Shown: piece after piece, positions 36,464 to 44,925 of the stretch | Position numbering within the stretch: position 1 is the first letter of the stretch | Layout: every line of letters starts with the position of its first letter | DNA from: Chlamydiales bacterium | GTDB lineage: Bacteria; Chlamydiota; Chlamydiia; Chlamydiales; JARBTQ01 | DNA length: 64,000 nt | Direction of reading: 5' to 3' | Assembly: GCA_029240075.1 (NCBI GenBank) | Contig: JARBTQ010000011.1 | Location: 1-64,000, forward strand | The notes under the pieces: model-generated | The model's input: the letters and a program-made list of their open reading frames with translations, nothing else | Told to the model about the DNA's origin: nothing | Database searches by the model: none | Position numbers and translations under genes: made by a program

Positions 36464-37153
36464 TTATTTCTCAAAATAATTGCTTATCCCTTCTGCTATA
36501 CCAATTGCAAGCAGATTCAAATAAGTAGGGTTCTTTAATTTAGCCATCTCTTTTGGATTTGTCATAAATCCACCTTCGATTAATACCGCGGGCATATGTG
36601 TATTGCGAATCACAAAAAAGCTAGCTTCTTTTACCCCTCGATTAAGAGCATGTGTCTTTTGTTTAATCGTTTTTACAAGGATATCAGCCAATTTTTTAGA
36701 ATTTTGTGTTCTAGAATGATTGTGTTTAGATGGGTAGTAAAAAACTTCTATTCCCTCAGCTTTCTTATTAGAGGAGGAGTTAAAATGTATACTCACAAAA
36801 AGTGACGCTTTAGCCCTATTAGCTTGCATAACACGACCTTCCAGTGTAATAAAACGATCACGTTGTCTTGTAAGAGTCGTACGAAAACCCTTATGCTTTA
36901 AATGATTACATACTAAAAGAGCTGTTGTTAAATTAAGAGATTTTTCATGGTGACGTTTGTCAGAAGAGCTAGTACCTAAATCGTGTGCGCCATGTCCAGC
37001 ATCAATTAAGATGAGTGGCTTTTCTATCTTTTTATGTGTAGGCTGCGATACACGTGCGACCGGTAGCTGTCTTGTACTTTTAATGGAAGGACTACAGGAA
37101 ATTATATTTAATATAAAGAGCCCAGCAATAAAATATTTGATCAAATTGCGCAT
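36464..37153 (-). CDS. amiA: N-acetylmuramoyl-L-alanine amidase AmiA, lipoprotein
   Basis: A zinc amidase (Amidase_3) that cuts the bond between MurNAc and the stem peptide, acting at the septum. The 229-residue protein has a lipoprotein signal (FIAGLFILNIISCSPS, lipobox Cys at about residue 20), the first metal motif LIDAGHGAHDLGT (about 50-60), EKSLNL with a zinc Glu, SLFVSIHFNSS, and the late VLIEGGFMTNPKE with the catalytic Glu. In classical chlamydiae amiA is next to murE, and the same is seen here except for one small gene in between. The start has no strong ribosome site. Confidence 0.92.
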   Translation of the reverse strand: MRNLIKYFIAGLFILNIISCSPSIKSTRQLPVARVSQPTHKKIEKPLILIDAGHGAHDLGTSSSDKRHHEKSLNLTTALLVCNHLKHKGFRTTLTRQRDRFITLEGRVMQANRAKASLFVSIHFNSSSNKKAEGIEVFYYPSKHNHSRTQNSKKLADILVKTIKQKTHALNRGVKEASFFVIRNTHMPAVLIEGGFMTNPKEMAKLKNPTYLNLLAIGIAEGISNYFEK

Positions 37154-37171
37154 GAAATAGCCATTGTTAAC

Positions 37172-37558
37172 TTAAAGTTTTGCTAAGCTGTGTAGTTTAC
37201 CTGAATCTCTTTTTTTGTTGTATTCGGCTAAGGTTTTGATGCAAGAGGCCTGAATATTGGCGTTAAAACGAGCTTGCATTTCTGATAGAAGTTGTGAAAC
37301 CTGAGAGACTAATTGCATGGAACTAATTGTAATCTCGTTTTGATCAATTTTTTCATCAAAGTTAGCTGTAATGACTCGTTGTAATTCACCAAAATTAACA
37401 ATCAGTGCTCGTAAATCTCCGTGACTACAATTTTTTAAGATACGTCTTTTTAGTTCTAGTGATACTGTTTTGATTTGTCGGAGTTCCGGAGTGTGCACAA
37501 AGGTGGTTGCATTATCAAATAGTTCGCTATGATTATACTTAAAATTATCCTTGAGCAT
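37172..37558 (-). CDS. Small orphan protein between amiA and murE
   Basis: A 128-residue helical, cytoplasmic-looking protein (LKRRILKNCSHGDLRALIVNFGELQRVI; later LVSQVSQLLSEMQARFNANI). I do not recognise a family. It is 18 bases before amiA and 23 bases after murE, all on the same strand, so it is part of that cell-wall operon. There is no signal or membrane segment. A structural or regulatory role in division is only a guess. Confidence 0.65.
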   Translation of the reverse strand: MLKDNFKYNHSELFDNATTFVHTPELRQIKTVSLELKRRILKNCSHGDLRALIVNFGELQRVITANFDEKIDQNEITISSMQLVSQVSQLLSEMQARFNANIQASCIKTLAEYNKKRDSGKLHSLAKL

Positions 37559-37581
37559 TTTTTTTCTTAAATTTAATTTGC

Positions 37582-39060
37582 TTATCTAGGGATTAGAGGC
37601 GTATTACGGCAGATTTGCTGAGCTATAAGGCGATCATCGAAATCAATAGTTTTATTAGCGAAAATTTGGTAGGTTTCATGCCCTTTGCCTGCAATCAGAA
37701 TAATATCATCAGGATGAGCTAACTGTATAGCTTTTTCTATAGCTTTATAACGGTCAAGCTCAACTATGTAATTTGCTGAATCACTAAATCCCGTAATAAT
37801 CTGGTTAATAATATCTTCAGGATTTTCTTGCCGCGGGTTATCAGAAGTTACAATGGTTATATCTGAAAATTTTTCACTAATGGCTGCCATTTGAGGGCGT
37901 TTAATTTTATCTCGGTTACCCCCACATCCAAAAATGGTAATAACTCTTCCTGTCTTTAGAATAGCAAAGTTTTCTAAAACCTTTTTCAAAGCGTCAGGTT
38001 TATGTGCGTAATCCACATAGATATGTAATCCTAGACTATTATCTACTTTCTCCAAACGTCCTTCTATAGGAAGAAAATTACCTATGAGCTTTGCTAGTTG
38101 TTCTAAAGATAGGCCAAGAGTTATCCCCAATGCAGCTACAGCTAAACAATTGTATACGTTAAATTCGCCTACAAGGTTTGTCCTTACAGCGATTTCGAAC
38201 TCTTTAAAGCAAAGTAAAAAATTAGATCCTGCTGCTGTTAATTTAAGTTGTTTGGCATAAACATCAGCTTCATCTGACAATCCATATGTGACTATAGGAA
38301 CTTTACAAGCCTGAATCATTTTTTCTGAGATAGGATCATCTCTATTAATAATAGCCTTTTTTGGCCATTTTTTCTTTTGAAATGAGCCTAATAATGCAAA
38401 TAATTTTGCTTTGGCAGTAGCATAAGCCTCCATAGATAAGTGGTAATCTAGGTGATCTTGTGACAAATTTGTAAAGATAGCAATATCGAATTCGATCCCT
38501 TCAACTCTCTTTTGATCAAGCCCATGTGAAGAAACTTCCATACTTACTGCTTGGCAACCATGATCTAACATCTCTTTTAACAGACGTTGATTGGTAACTA
38601 TATCGGGCGTTGTATGCGATGCTGGGTACTGGACCTTCCCTAGATGATATTTAATTGTTCCTATAACACCACAGGGGAGTGCTATTTGATCTAATAACTG
38701 TTTTACAAGAAAAGAAATAGTTGTTTTGCCACTTGTCCCTGTAATACCTACAACTAGTAGATCTTTTGATGGGTACTGATAATACTTAGTAGCTAGAAGC
38801 GGTTCTAAAAGGTTGGGCTCAGGGGTTATAATCTGTACAACCTCTTTAATAAAGGGGTCATACATATCTATAACAATCGCGCTTGCTCCTGCTCTAATAG
38901 CTTCAGTTAAATACTGTTGCTGATTAACACATCTTTTAGAGATAAATAAATTTCCTGGAGTTACCGTCTTTGAATTAGAAGAAATTCCTGTAATCTCAGT
39001 TTCCTTTGATCCTTTTACTTCTTGATAGGTTAAATCTTTGAGTAGAGCTTTCAGTTTCAT
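37582..39060 (-). CDS. murE: UDP-MurNAc-tripeptide synthetase MurE (meso-DAP type)
   Basis: Adds meso-diaminopimelate to UDP-MurNAc-L-Ala-D-Glu using ATP in the cytoplasm. The 492-residue protein has the MurE N-terminal domain (ITGISSNSKTVTPGNLFI), the P-loop GITGTSGKTT (about residue 105), ASHTTPD, EVSSHGLDQ, NLSQDHLDYH and the C-terminal specificity motif DNPR (in VTSDNPRQENPEDI), which marks meso-DAP rather than lysine. ATG at 39060 is preferred over an in-frame GTG at 39066, because the latter overlaps the likely AGG ribosome site. It begins the murE-orphan-amiA operon. Confidence 0.96.
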   Translation of the reverse strand: MKLKALLKDLTYQEVKGSKETEITGISSNSKTVTPGNLFISKRCVNQQQYLTEAIRAGASAIVIDMYDPFIKEVVQIITPEPNLLEPLLATKYYQYPSKDLLVVGITGTSGKTTISFLVKQLLDQIALPCGVIGTIKYHLGKVQYPASHTTPDIVTNQRLLKEMLDHGCQAVSMEVSSHGLDQKRVEGIEFDIAIFTNLSQDHLDYHLSMEAYATAKAKLFALLGSFQKKKWPKKAIINRDDPISEKMIQACKVPIVTYGLSDEADVYAKQLKLTAAGSNFLLCFKEFEIAVRTNLVGEFNVYNCLAVAALGITLGLSLEQLAKLIGNFLPIEGRLEKVDNSLGLHIYVDYAHKPDALKKVLENFAILKTGRVITIFGCGGNRDKIKRPQMAAISEKFSDITIVTSDNPRQENPEDIINQIITGFSDSANYIVELDRYKAIEKAIQLAHPDDIILIAGKGHETYQIFANKTIDFDDRLIAQQICRNTPLIPR

Positions 39061-39245
39061 ATACACCTATAAGGACAAAAATGACAAAGTCGGAATAGAA
39101 TCAAATTGTAGCTTCCCTTATAAATAAGGCCTGTAGAGGTTTTCTAGGAGGGAATCTGCATATTTTGAAAGTATAATGCCATGTTTAGGTGCGTAAGTCA
39201 AGGCTTTTGGTGATCTGTACATTTTAGACTAAAGCCTTAGTATTG

Positions 39246-39773
39246 TTATGAACTATGCGAATTAAGATGAGTAGCTGTGTTAAAATTATTGATGATAAGT
39301 AAAAGCATACCTGAGCATATAGCCGAATCTGCTACATTAAATACTGGAAAATGGTAGCCCCAAAAAATGAAATGGAACATATCGATAACGTGGCCGTATA
39401 TAAATACATCTAGCACGTTTCCAATGGCCCCAGTTATAACTAATATTAAAGGTAAAATATGCTTTCGCTCAACCTGAGCATAGCGTAAGTAGAGAAGTAA
39501 GCCAATGATACAAATGATACGAATGATCAATATTTCCTTCTGAAAATCGGCAAACATTCCCCAAGCGGCACCAGTGTTAGTTGTATGGTTTAGCGCAAAG
39601 CTGATTCCTAAACAATCTTTAAAAATGTTAATTCCTCCATAAGGATAGTAAGGGAATAAACCATCCATTAGGGGAAGATAACTTTGTGTAGCCCATTTAC
39701 TAAGATGGTCCGCTAGCAACACTATAGTGCTCAACGATAAAAGCTTAGCTTTACTGAAATATGGAAATTCCAT
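39246..39773 (-). CDS. lspA: Lipoprotein signal peptidase LspA
   Basis: Membrane aspartyl protease that removes signal peptides from prolipoproteins, such as AmiA encoded nearby. The 175-residue protein has four hydrophobic segments, the motif NHTTNTGAAWGMF (about residue 57-69), and the two catalytic Asp motifs GNVLDVFIYGHVIDMFHF and FPVFNVADSAI. Its ATG shares one base with the stop of the DksA-like gene (TAATG type), which indicates translational coupling; the same dksA-lspA pair is known in classical chlamydiae. Confidence 0.93.
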   Translation of the reverse strand: MEFPYFSKAKLLSLSTIVLLADHLSKWATQSYLPLMDGLFPYYPYGGINIFKDCLGISFALNHTTNTGAAWGMFADFQKEILIIRIICIIGLLLYLRYAQVERKHILPLILVITGAIGNVLDVFIYGHVIDMFHFIFWGYHFPVFNVADSAICSGMLLLIINNFNTATHLNSHSS

Positions 39774-40141
39774 TAAATCAAGCCTTTTTCGAGTTTTGCT
39801 TGTGCATCAACAGTCATATTCGCATAAGGGATTGCTTCAAGTCGTTTAAGAGGAATTTCTTTTTCAGACACATCACAAATTCCGTACGTATTTTCTTCAA
39901 TTTTTTGCAAAGCTCGGTCAATTTTTTTTAAAAGATCATATTCTTGAGTTGTAAGTTGTAAGTTTAGATCTTGGTCAAAATCATGAGCATCTTGGTCTCT
40001 TTGTACTTGGGTATAAGCAGCAGCGTCTTCATGACTTTTCCTAATATCAGCCGGAGTTCCTTTTAAAACTTTTGTAATTTCATCTCGCAACTGAAGCAAT
40101 TTTTCTTTAAAATCTTCAATTTGTGCTTTAGTTAATGGCAT
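39773..40141 (-). CDS. DksA/TraR-type protein with degenerate zinc finger
   Basis: A 122-residue DksA/TraR-like protein that would bind in the RNA polymerase secondary channel and adjust transcription initiation. The N-terminal coiled coil (about residues 8-80, ending LLKKIDRALQKIEENTYGICDV) is typical. The C-terminal finger normally has C-x2-C...C-x2-C, but here only one Cys (YGICDVSEKEIPLKRLEAIPYANM) remains, so it probably does not bind zinc. AGGA-type bases precede the ATG. It is the first gene of a pair with lspA. Confidence 0.85.
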   Translation of the reverse strand: MPLTKAQIEDFKEKLLQLRDEITKVLKGTPADIRKSHEDAAAYTQVQRDQDAHDFDQDLNLQLTTQEYDLLKKIDRALQKIEENTYGICDVSEKEIPLKRLEAIPYANMTVDAQAKLEKGLI

Positions 40142-40344
40142 ATTATCCTCCGTTAAGCATTATTAATCTGATTCTCTACTAAATTTCTTCGGTTTTATGC
40201 AACATAAACCTGTTAAAATGTGATAATAGGCTAATAAATTAGCATAGCTAGCCATAACAAGCAAGCATTAAATACAGTTAGTAGCAAGGGAAAGAAAATA
40301 GGATTTTTTAGGAAGCAGATTATAGGTTAGAAGATGGCAATAAA

Positions 40345-40388
40345 CAATTATTAAGAAAGAGACTTACATGTCTCTTTCTTAATAATTG
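40345..40388 (-). terminator. Perfect 19-base hairpin downstream of the orphan gene at 40400
   Basis: Positions 40345-40363 and 40370-40388 are perfectly complementary over 19 bases (core AAGAAAGAGAC / GTCTCTTTCTT) with a 6-base loop. It lies 11 bases after the stop of the minus-strand gene. The minus-strand copy is followed by only TTT, so it may terminate or act as a 3' stabilising stem. Confidence 0.6.
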
Positions 40389-40399
40389 CATAGCGGAAT

Positions 40400-41242
40400 T
40401 TAAACTTTAGGTCCTTTGCAGACAAAGAAAGTAGTGCTATTTTGATTATATTTTACTTCATAAGGGAAAGGTTGTTTTTCTTTCAGCTCAACTTGAGTAA
40501 AAATTTGTTTAGCATAGTTCTCGGTTTTCTTTATGGCAAACACCCAAGCATTTTTCTCAAAATCTTTTTCCTCTTTATCCAAATTTGAGTGTGTAGCAAT
40601 GATCCATTTCTTATAAAGAGTTTGTTCCTCAACATCTAAAACTGTAGCATCTTCTTCAAACTTTCTTAGCCTTGCCATCTTCTCTTGACAATAGTCAGAG
40701 GCTAGAAAAACAGCATAATCAAGTTTCTTTTCTTCTTCATTCTTCGCTTCTAGATACTTTTCAACAAATTCCAGCCTCTTTTCATTCATTGCAAATACCC
40801 AACTTCCGGGGATAGAAAGCATTGTGTAATCAAATTCGACTTCAGATATTCCAAAATTCACGTTTAGTAAATTGCTGTCTACAGAGAAAATTGCAATACT
40901 ATCACTCTTATTCTTTAACAAAAGAGCAATGCGATCGAGGGGATTAGAATCCTCGGTTGTTTGAAAACCTTTCCATACAGATTGATCCACAACAACTTTG
41001 TCGAAAAGCCTTGCCATCTTTTTTACAGTATCTAAATCATTGAAATCAACCTGAAAATGAGTACTATTGTTAGAGTAACTAGAATCAATATCCAAGGAAA
41101 ACCATTGGGTATCTGGTTCTTTTGGAAGAATTTCTGTTGGATTTCTACCAATAAATAAACCTGTTTTATTATTATTAGAAAATCCTTTAACTGTTTCAAC
41201 TACATCTTCAAATCTACAATCAAAAATTGCGTTATTTATCAT
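40400..41242 (-). CDS. Orphan cytoplasmic protein, possible degenerate methyltransferase
   Basis: A 280-residue protein with no confident family. The first 160 residues loosely follow the Rossmann order of methyltransferases (KTGLFIGRNPTEILP, WFSLDIDSS, HFQVDFNDLDTVKKMARLFDKVVVDQSVWKG), while the C-terminal part is charged and helical and ends YNQNSTTFFVCKGPKV. The glycine loop is incomplete, so activity is doubtful. A decayed copy of its 3' end lies just upstream at 41351-41431, showing a former tandem duplicate. It has its own strong 3' hairpin. No signal peptide. Confidence 0.55.
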   Translation of the reverse strand: MINNAIFDCRFEDVVETVKGFSNNNKTGLFIGRNPTEILPKEPDTQWFSLDIDSSYSNNSTHFQVDFNDLDTVKKMARLFDKVVVDQSVWKGFQTTEDSNPLDRIALLLKNKSDSIAIFSVDSNLLNVNFGISEVEFDYTMLSIPGSWVFAMNEKRLEFVEKYLEAKNEEEKKLDYAVFLASDYCQEKMARLRKFEEDATVLDVEEQTLYKKWIIATHSNLDKEEKDFEKNAWVFAIKKTENYAKQIFTQVELKEKQPFPYEVKYNQNSTTFFVCKGPKV

Positions 41243-41350
41243 AAAACCCCCATTTTTTAATTTGCTTCATTAAATAATAAATAAAATATAATTAAAAAAC
41301 AATTTAAATAATTAAAACTATTGAATTGTCTAGTCGGTACGCACACAAAT

Positions 41351-41431
41351 TTAAGCTTTGGGTCCTTTGCATACAAGAAAACTAGCATCGTTTTAATTGT
41401 ATCTGAGGTTAGAGGAAGTAGGGGGCTATAT
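41351..41431 (-). pseudogene. Decayed 3' end of a paralogue of the 40400-41242 gene
   Basis: On the minus strand this reads RYN, stop, NDASFLVCKGPKA, stop, which lines up with the last residues KYNQNSTTFFVCKGPKV of the neighbouring gene, including the terminal stop. The Gln codon CAA has become TAA. DNA similarity continues a little further into the lost part, then ends. It is the scar of a tandem duplication. Confidence 0.7.
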
Positions 41432-41447
41432 ATATAATTTAGGCATA

Positions 41448-41475
41448 AGGTCTGATAATAAATGTTATGTTAATC
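41448..41475 (+). other. dif-like XerC/XerD recombination site (candidate chromosome terminus)
   Basis: The right arm TTATGTTAATC (41465-41475) matches the well conserved XerD-binding half of bacterial dif sites (TTATGTTAAAT) in nine of eleven bases. It is separated by exactly six bases (TAAATG) from a left arm AGGTCTGATAA (41448-41458), which keeps the inner ATAA of the XerC half. The inner GATAA/TTATG nearly preserves the dyad. It is intergenic. The left arm contains the polar nonamer in its minus orientation, and this point is where the nonamer changes strand. Recognised by eye only; Xer genes are not in the window. Confidence 0.55.
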
Positions 41476-41564
41476 TTAATGTTCCTTTCCAAACTTTATT
41501 TTTTTGTTTGACGTTAAATCACTAAAAATTCATAGCTACAGAAGTACTCAACAAATAAAAGTCT

Positions 41565-42494
41565 ATGCAAGTTTGGAGGAAAAGCGTGATTAAAGGAAAG
41601 CGTTTGTTTATTTCTTTAGGAGCTATACTAGCCCCTATTACATTATATGCAGCTCAAGTTAATGTGGGTCTAGATGCTGGTTATAGATCAGATCGTATCT
41701 CTATGAGCTATGCAAAAGAAGGAATGTATACAGATACAACAGCTACTCCTGCGACATCTATACCAATCAAGGACAGGCAAAGAAATAAGATAACTTCGCT
41801 AAAAACTTTTTTCATGGAAGCTAAGTCTGAACTTCTATTGGATAAGCTCGTACTTCGTGCCAATTTACAGCATGGATGGATTCTCAAAGGATATAGAGAG
41901 AAGTTCAGCAAAGAAATACTACCTTCTGGAGGGTCTACAATACTCTCTAATGCACAACGTAAACAAAAATCTTCTGGGCATATTTGGGAAGGAAAAGTTG
42001 CAGTTGGTCACTTAGTAGATGTTACTCCTACAATTGTTTTAGAACCTCAAATTGGTTTTTTTATCGACCAAATGAAATTAAATAAGGAAAAACTATCTGA
42101 TCATAAAGTGCGGCATTATAGCCCGTTCGTAGGTGCCTTACTTAAATTTAATGTAGATTCAAAAATAAATGTACACCTGGGAACTGAAGTTCATCTTTTT
42201 AGTAATTACCGTGAAAATTTTACTGAAATGGACGTAAGTGGGATTAAAGAAAAATATAGCATTAAGTCCAAGAAGTCTAATATTATATGGAATAATAACC
42301 TCACTGTCTATTATGCCATCACCGATAAATGCTCTCTAAATTTAGGTCTTAACTATCGATATAGCCGTGATAAACCGACAAATTTCTCTTCTAGCAGCAA
42401 CACAAACGGACAAGTTTTAAGTTACAATAAAGCTATTGGTAAGCGTTATCAGCGAACAGCAGCAGCTATGCTTGGCGTAAACTATCGTTTCTAA
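41565..42494 (+). CDS. Predicted outer-membrane beta-barrel protein
   Basis: A 309-residue exported protein. The signal peptide is clear (KGKRLFISLGAILAPITLYAA, about residues 11-30, cleavage after AxA-like AAQ). The mature part is made of alternating amphipathic strands (VNVGLDAGYRSDRISMSYA, KLVLRANLQHGWILKGY, TPTIVLEPQIGFFID, NVHLGTEVHLFSNY, CSLNLGLNYRYS) and ends with the outer-membrane signature GVNYRF, a terminal Phe recognised by the Bam complex. A 10-12 strand barrel is likely. It is followed 42 bases later by an orphan gene and may form an operon with it. No family was recognised. Confidence 0.7.
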   Translation: MQVWRKSVIKGKRLFISLGAILAPITLYAAQVNVGLDAGYRSDRISMSYAKEGMYTDTTATPATSIPIKDRQRNKITSLKTFFMEAKSELLLDKLVLRANLQHGWILKGYREKFSKEILPSGGSTILSNAQRKQKSSGHIWEGKVAVGHLVDVTPTIVLEPQIGFFIDQMKLNKEKLSDHKVRHYSPFVGALLKFNVDSKINVHLGTEVHLFSNYRENFTEMDVSGIKEKYSIKSKKSNIIWNNNLTVYYAITDKCSLNLGLNYRYSRDKPTNFSSSSNTNGQVLSYNKAIGKRYQRTAAAMLGVNYRF

Positions 42495-42536
42495 TCTCCA
42501 TTACTAATTATACTAAAATTTTAGGAATATAAAGAT

Positions 42537-44282
42537 ATGACAATTTCTCTAGGACAGGCATTATCTAGCGGTATTATTAAAACATTAGCGGCGGCATACA
42601 CGGCTCAAAACTCAAAAGACTCTAACGTTCTTACCAATCTTTATGAAAGATTATTTGTTTTACAGAAGAATGCGAATCCTCTAAAGGACACAATCAGCAT
42701 GGGAACAGAGCTTAAAGCTTTGGAAGATAATCGAATTAACTACCCTTCCCAAGCGAATACAATGACCAACTTCCTAGTTAAGGTTGTATTTGATCGCTGC
42801 AAAGCTGATATTGCAAATATAGCAGATGTTAATAAGACAAACTCAGAGTCTGGCAATAAAAGACGATACTTATTAGCTGCACTACAAGCACTTTTCCCAG
42901 AAATTGCCCTATACAAAGGAGCTGGAAAGCCTTCAGCAGAAGTAGCATCTGGAAATGATTATAATCAGGGTGGAGATATTGAAAAAAGCAGAACGCAAGC
43001 TTCCCTTCTTTTCTTTACTTACGTAATGTCTGGTGACTACGCAGCTTTAGAGAATAGTATCAAGGATAAAGCCACATTTAATACTTTACGCGATCTATTT
43101 TACGATCATATTAAAACTGCTCAAGATTATAATTCTTTTGCCACCACAATGGGCATTCACGATCTTGGCAAAATAGAAGCTATTTTTAAGCCCGTCATAG
43201 CTAAAATGGGTAAGGATACAAATGATCACGATGCAATTTTATCTTTCGCTTTAAATGATCCTGAACTCATCAAAGATTTAGGCTTAACCAGCTTTAATGC
43301 ATTACCTGATAGCGAAAAAGATATGATTCGTGCAGGATGGGCAACAGAATTTTTAGGAATGCAAGCTTTACAAGGTGAGAACAATGCTTATACTTGGGTT
43401 AAAGCAATGACATTATACAGAGATAATAAAAGAGCTTTTATGCACTTTTACTTACATGATATTGCTGACCTAGCTGGAGCTGCTTCAGGAAAATCAAGTT
43501 TTATTAATCCGAATCAACCTGTAAATTTCCCTCCAGTTTCAGCAGATACATTAAAGGCTTTCTTCAATGTAAAAGATTCTATAGCTGATTCTTTAGACAA
43601 AGGAAAAGATGCTTTACATGCTTATCAATCCTACCTGGAATACCGTGCAAGCAAAGATCGTCTTAATGAGACAGAAGCAGATAAGCCTACATTGTACGCA
43701 AAAATGCGTTTAGCTGCGATGCTAAGAATTTATGTACCTACTGAAAGTAGTATGGCTAGTAGCAATCCAGACATTAAAGCCAATCAGAAAAATGACTATG
43801 CTTTACTCGGTGATGCTATAAATAAAGTTAAAGGAGAATTCCCAAATTCTTATCAAACTCTTATCACTGAGCTGAACAGACACGGTATGGATGATACAAC
43901 TGGTATCTTTGCCTATTATGCGCCATCTGTATTTCAAAATTTAAAAGGTGCTCCATTTTTTATGAATGCACCTGATAGTTCTGATGATCCTAGTAATCAA
44001 GACACTCGTACTTACTACCTGGCTTACCTGATTAAGACTGTTGCTGATATATTACAAGCGACAAGAGATCATATAGTGTCTAAAGGTATTAAAGGTAAGG
44101 GGAATTTTACTGTTAATATGTCTGACTTTGGCATCAAGTACAATGCTAATTTCCCTTCATCACCGACTGAAAGACAAGCTAATTTCAAAAAGTTGATTGA
44201 TGGTTCTGCTAACAGATGGAAACTCGAAGCCCTTGAAGGAAACAAACAAGAAGTTAATGTAATTGTAGACCTAAGCTACTAA
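42537..44282 (+). CDS. Large orphan protein
   Basis: A 581-residue, mainly helical protein with no family I recognise, no signal peptide and no membrane segment. It begins MTISLGQALSSGIIKTLAAAY and is rich in Asp, Lys and Asn. It sits between an outer-membrane barrel and a small exported protein on the same strand and ends before a hairpin at 44293-44328. Secretion by a type III route is possible but unsupported by any visible signal. Confidence 0.65.
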   Translation: MTISLGQALSSGIIKTLAAAYTAQNSKDSNVLTNLYERLFVLQKNANPLKDTISMGTELKALEDNRINYPSQANTMTNFLVKVVFDRCKADIANIADVNKTNSESGNKRRYLLAALQALFPEIALYKGAGKPSAEVASGNDYNQGGDIEKSRTQASLLFFTYVMSGDYAALENSIKDKATFNTLRDLFYDHIKTAQDYNSFATTMGIHDLGKIEAIFKPVIAKMGKDTNDHDAILSFALNDPELIKDLGLTSFNALPDSEKDMIRAGWATEFLGMQALQGENNAYTWVKAMTLYRDNKRAFMHFYLHDIADLAGAASGKSSFINPNQPVNFPPVSADTLKAFFNVKDSIADSLDKGKDALHAYQSYLEYRASKDRLNETEADKPTLYAKMRLAAMLRIYVPTESSMASSNPDIKANQKNDYALLGDAINKVKGEFPNSYQTLITELNRHGMDDTTGIFAYYAPSVFQNLKGAPFFMNAPDSSDDPSNQDTRTYYLAYLIKTVADILQATRDHIVSKGIKGKGNFTVNMSDFGIKYNANFPSSPTERQANFKKLIDGSANRWKLEALEGNKQEVNVIVDLSY

Positions 44283-44292
44283 ATTATAAAAG

Positions 44293-44328
44293 AATACCTA
44301 GAGTAGTCCATAAATTACTCTGGGTATT
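44293..44328 (+). terminator. Inverted repeat after the 581-residue orphan gene
   Basis: AATACCTAGAGTA (44293-44305) pairs with TACTCTGGGTATT (44316-44328), with one G-U pair, and is followed by TT then CTC. A moderate intrinsic terminator for the upstream gene. Confidence 0.6.
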
Positions 44329-44380
44329 TTCTCACAACTTCATGTTACTTTAGAACTCATACAAAGGATCGTAAAATTGT

Positions 44381-44884
44381 ATGATCTGCCGTTTCTGTTT
44401 GAAGATGGTTGTTTTTTTTCAAGCTTGCTGTATCGCTTTTCCTGCCTATTCTATTCCATTAAAATCACCTGCTGATTTACAGGAACTTATATCAGCTATA
44501 CACGTAACGTTAAACCAAGCACAAGATATTAGCCAAATAGCAAAGCCAAATAATCACTACTTGCTGACTCAATATTTCGAATTGTTAATATGGGAATTAA
44601 ATCAACGAGCTGAACGGTGGATAAATATAGAGCAGTTTAATAACGCATATTCATTGGAAGAGGCTTCTTTAAAGTCCCTAGAGCAAAAAGATATAGTTAC
44701 ATTTATTATTCACCAGCAAACTCTATTGGATTTGCTTTTACAACAATTATCATCAGTACAACCACCTATTTTGCTTAACAATTCTACTGTTAATAATCCC
44801 CCCCCCTCATTCCCCTCTACATTGCCTGAAATTTTTGATCTACTCATAGCTTTTGATGAAAATGACCAAAAATTGAAAAAATAA
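44381..44884 (+). CDS. Small exported orphan protein
   Basis: A 167-residue protein with an N-terminal signal peptide (LKMVVFFQACCIAFPAYS, about residues 7-24) and a helical body. Residues about 128-150 contain a Pro-rich linker encoded by a run of eight C (NNPPPSFPS), which could be slippage-prone. No family recognised. It converges with ftsQ on the opposite strand. Confidence 0.6.
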   Translation: MICRFCLKMVVFFQACCIAFPAYSIPLKSPADLQELISAIHVTLNQAQDISQIAKPNNHYLLTQYFELLIWELNQRAERWINIEQFNNAYSLEEASLKSLEQKDIVTFIIHQQTLLDLLLQQLSSVQPPILLNNSTVNNPPPSFPSTLPEIFDLLIAFDENDQKLKK

Positions 44885-44925
44885 AGTATTGATCCCTTTG
44901 TATCAAATTAGGGAGCTACAATGAT

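Larger units (their letters stand above)
41243..41564. other. Divergent intergenic region with pseudogene tail and dif-like site
   Basis: About 320 bases between a minus-strand orphan gene and the plus-strand outer-membrane gene. From left to right it holds an AT-rich promoter region, the remnant at 41351-41431, the polar nonamer and the dif-like site at 41448-41475, then the leader of the outer-membrane gene. No intact gene. Confidence 0.6.

Noticed and set aside
36257-41458. Strand switch of the nonamer as a replication origin
   Set aside because: No dnaA gene, DnaA-box cluster or other origin gene is visible, whereas a dif-like site is; terminus is the better reading, though not proven.
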